This document shows, in pieces, positions 62,164 through 64,000 of a DNA stretch of 64,000 bases. Both the position numbers and the translations under genes were made by a program. Below the pieces are notes generated by a model. The model was not told where the DNA came from, searched no databases, and saw only the letters and a list, made by a program, of their open reading frames with translations. The DNA is taken from contig ONIP01000025.1 in assembly GCA_900317955.1 (NCBI GenBank), positions 1 through 64,000 of the forward strand, given 5' to 3'. The stretch's first letter is position 1. The number at the start of each line of letters is the position of its first letter. Source of the stretch: an uncultured Bacteroidales bacterium (GTDB taxonomy: Bacteria; Bacteroidota; Bacteroidia; Bacteroidales; P3).

Positions 62164-62861
62164 TTCTTGCTTCCTCCGGCCAAGGCTAAGATGAGACCCA
62201 ATGCCACGCCCAGCAGTGCGGCAAAGAGCACTTGGAAGGTCGGGGGCAGGATGAAGGTGATGGTGTGGGCGGGAAACCAGAAGAGGGGGATGGTCTTCTT
62301 AAAGACCACGTTCCACTGCACGTCCCAGTTAATCTTGTTGGCGAAGATGTCGCGCATGTGCATGGGGCGGAGCAGTCCGCGCACAGTGCCGCCATTCTCA
62401 AGAATGTGGATATCGGTGCATTTGTGGAAGGTCATCATGACGGGTGCGAAGATAGTATTCATCAGCACGCTGACGGCAAAGGCCACGCCCACCTTACCCC
62501 AAGTCAGTTCGGAGGCGGCAAAAACCTCGGCGGGACAATTGCAACCACCTATTGCTCCAAGGAATGCAGGAACACCACTCTTGAAGATAATCATCGCCAT
62601 GGCAATGCACATGCCAAGGAATCCCCACACCATCATGCGCGGCACGATGCCGAAGCCTTTCTTGTTGTACACGCCCTCACGGATACGCAGGGCCAGCATC
62701 TCGCCGAAGGTGGCAAGGATGGCAAACTTGAAGAATGCCATAATGAAGGGGTGAGCCTTGGTCGAAGCCTCGAACCAAGCGAAGAATCCCGTGGCAGGGA
62801 TAAAGAAGGGGGCCAGTACGACCACAACAATCAAGATAACTAACCAGTCTTGTTTTTTCAT
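62160..62861 (-). CDS. Hypothetical membrane protein (possibly Mpv17-like)
   Basis: 233 residues with about four to five membrane helices. The C-terminal part (WNVVFKKTIPLFWFPAHTITFILPPTFQVLFAA) faintly recalls the Mpv17/PMP22 signature, which is a tentative comparison. CNCPAEVF is a Cys pair in a loop. The stop overlaps the porin start (ATGA-type). Confidence 0.65.
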   Translation of the reverse strand: MKKQDWLVILIVVVVLAPFFIPATGFFAWFEASTKAHPFIMAFFKFAILATFGEMLALRIREGVYNKKGFGIVPRMMVWGFLGMCIAMAMIIFKSGVPAFLGAIGGCNCPAEVFAASELTWGKVGVAFAVSVLMNTIFAPVMMTFHKCTDIHILENGGTVRGLLRPMHMRDIFANKINWDVQWNVVFKKTIPLFWFPAHTITFILPPTFQVLFAALLGVALGLILALAGGSKK

Positions 62862-62903
62862 GATATTATGTTTTATTTGTTATTATCGAGTATATTGATA
62901 TGA

Positions 62904-64000
62904 CTATTCAGAGTATTCAGTTGCTATTTCAATAAAGTCTTTGTCATTGCTGCTTAGGCCTACCAACAGGTGAAGCTGGGTGCCGGGCTTGGGGAGTTCC
63001 ATCTGTCCATTCGTTTCGTTGAAACTCCGTAGCCAGAAGGGTTCAAGGGTGATGCTGAAGAAATCGTTATTGCAATAGGCAATACCAACAAGTTGTTTGC
63101 GAGGATCCTGCGGGTTGTTGCCCACAAGGTAGACCTGAACAATTTGGCTCATTCCTCCGGCAGGCGACTCACGGTCGGTAACAATACGCCCTTTGACGGT
63201 CATGTGCTCGGCATTGTAGGAAACATCTTCAAGGTGATACTTTCCGTAGTTCAACCCATAGCCGAAGGGGTAAAGCGGTTCCTCTGTCATGTAGCGGTAG
63301 GTGCGGCCCTGCATGTTGTAGTCGGAGAAGTCGGGCAGTTGGGCGGTACTTTTATAGAAAGTGACGGGCAGTCGTCCGAAGCAGTCGTATTCGCCCGCCA
63401 TGGACTTCGCTATGGCAGAGCCCATGGCTTCCCCGCCGTACCAGCAGGCCAATATAGCATCGCAGTTTTGAGCCGTTTTGTCGAGTGCTATGGCACTGCC
63501 ACTGCACAATAGAAGAATGACTGGCTTGTGCTTGCGTTGCAGTTTGTGGAGTTCTTTGACTTGGTCGTCGGGCAGTTCTATGCGAGTGCGGTCGCCTTTG
63601 TAAAAGCCTGGCATATCGACTGGCAACTCCTCCCCTTCCAATTGGGGGCTGAGGCCTCCGGCATAGACAATAACGTCAGCATCACGAGGATTGTCCACCA
63701 ATGTAAATAGTTCAGACAGACCTTCCCGGATGTTCACCGTATGGGCAGGGGTACCGTTATAATTGCCAAGGGGCATAAGTGTGTCTACGGCGTTGGGACC
63801 GGACAGGTAGATCTTGGTTTTACCCTTGGCAAGTGGCAACAAATGTTTGCCCTTAACTTTTGACAGACAGTTGGCAGGTGCATTTTTCAGCAGTACCAGA
63901 CTGCTGGCAGCCATGCGTTCGGGAGTCAGTTCCCCTTGCTGAGCAGGGACTGGTATTATGGATTTCTGCTTCACATTGAGAGGCATCATGGTGCGCATAC
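62904..64000 (-). CDS. Glycoside hydrolase family 3 enzyme, C-terminal part (cut by right edge)
   Basis: At least 365 codons, open to the window end; the Met at 63998 is internal. The sequence matches the GH3 C-terminal domain (ERMAASSLVLLKNAP, IYLSGPNAVDTLMPLGNYNG, ILACWYGGEAMGSAIAKSMAGEYDCFGRLPVTFYKS) and a fibronectin III-like end (YPFGYGLNYGKYHLEDV). The N-terminal barrel with the nucleophile is outside. GGEAMGSAIA and NYNGTP suggest a beta-xylosidase or beta-glucosidase branch. It is 42 bases upstream of the membrane protein gene. Confidence 0.9.
   Translation of the reverse strand, partial: MRTMMPLNVKQKSIIPVPAQQGELTPERMAASSLVLLKNAPANCLSKVKGKHLLPLAKGKTKIYLSGPNAVDTLMPLGNYNGTPAHTVNIREGLSELFTLVDNPRDADVIVYAGGLSPQLEGEELPVDMPGFYKGDRTRIELPDDQVKELHKLQRKHKPVILLLCSGSAIALDKTAQNCDAILACWYGGEAMGSAIAKSMAGEYDCFGRLPVTFYKSTAQLPDFSDYNMQGRTYRYMTEEPLYPFGYGLNYGKYHLEDVSYNAEHMTVKGRIVTDRESPAGGMSQIVQVYLVGNNPQDPRKQLVGIAYCNNDFFSITLEPFWLRSFNETNGQMELPKPGTQLHLLVGLSSNDKDFIEIATEYSE

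Overview
The window comes from a member of the Bacteroidota, most likely order Bacteroidales. The evidence is the recurring TAnnTTTG -7 promoter box, two proteins with type IX secretion (T9SS) sorting tails including a gingipain-type C25 peptidase, many SPII lipoproteins, and families largely confined to the phylum (DUF4293, the BT_3928-type DoxX protein, DUF1599, the Bacteroidota-type arginine decarboxylase, S16 with a long Ala/Glu tail). I cannot name the genus. No rRNA, tRNA, CRISPR array or intact insertion sequence was seen.

Layout. 0-10.6 kb: a secreted IgGFc-binding-like protein cut by the left edge, a flippase, a GH20-like lipoprotein that lacks the catalytic Asp-Glu pair, a DMT exporter, a phosphoesterase with an orphan GHKL ATPase, a lipoprotein, a polyprenyl-phosphate sugar transferase and an FKBP lipoprotein. 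10.7-12.2 kb: arginine decarboxylase. 12.3-23.8 kb: a long minus-strand operon running DUF1599, DoxX, DUF4293, tsaE, rsfS, ftsH, cdsA, psd, RluA-type synthase, C25 peptidase. 23.9-29.6 kb, plus strand: folP, cdaA, a DUF2975/HTH pair and an M16 protease. A structured RNA that looks like SRP RNA lies just beyond, near 30.1 kb.

30.9-36.5 kb is an AT-rich accessory island: nine consecutive co-oriented genes encoding small zinc-ribbon proteins, an M48 metallopeptidase, membrane proteins and four SHOCT-domain membrane proteins. It is the best candidate here for an undescribed system. It is followed by 1.2 kb of palindromic repeats and promoter-like repeats, a DUF4143 ATPase gene preceded by a 33-bp tandem repeat, and a truncated ATPase.

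39.9-47.3 kb returns to core functions: a lipoprotein; ribF, an LRR protein, an amidase and mutS2 on the minus strand; rpsP, rimM and a DksA-like gene on the plus strand. 47.4-52.1 kb is a second accessory stretch with a WYL regulator, an unknown protein, a PD-(D/E)XK-like nuclease, a frameshifted gene and a coupled RNase J-like hydrolase/phosphoesterase pair. 52.9-58.8 kb is a complete adaptor/RND/TolC efflux operon flanked by low-complexity repeats. 58.9-64 kb, minus strand, holds a DUF2147 protein, a T9SS cargo protein and an operon of GH3 enzyme (cut by the right edge), membrane protein, porin-like protein and PHP phosphatase.

Several dispersed repeat families (a 150-bp element, palindromic elements, 33-bp tandem arrays, promoter-like repeats and GTTAACAC-type repeats) cluster around the accessory stretches and suggest repeated remodelling of those intervals.
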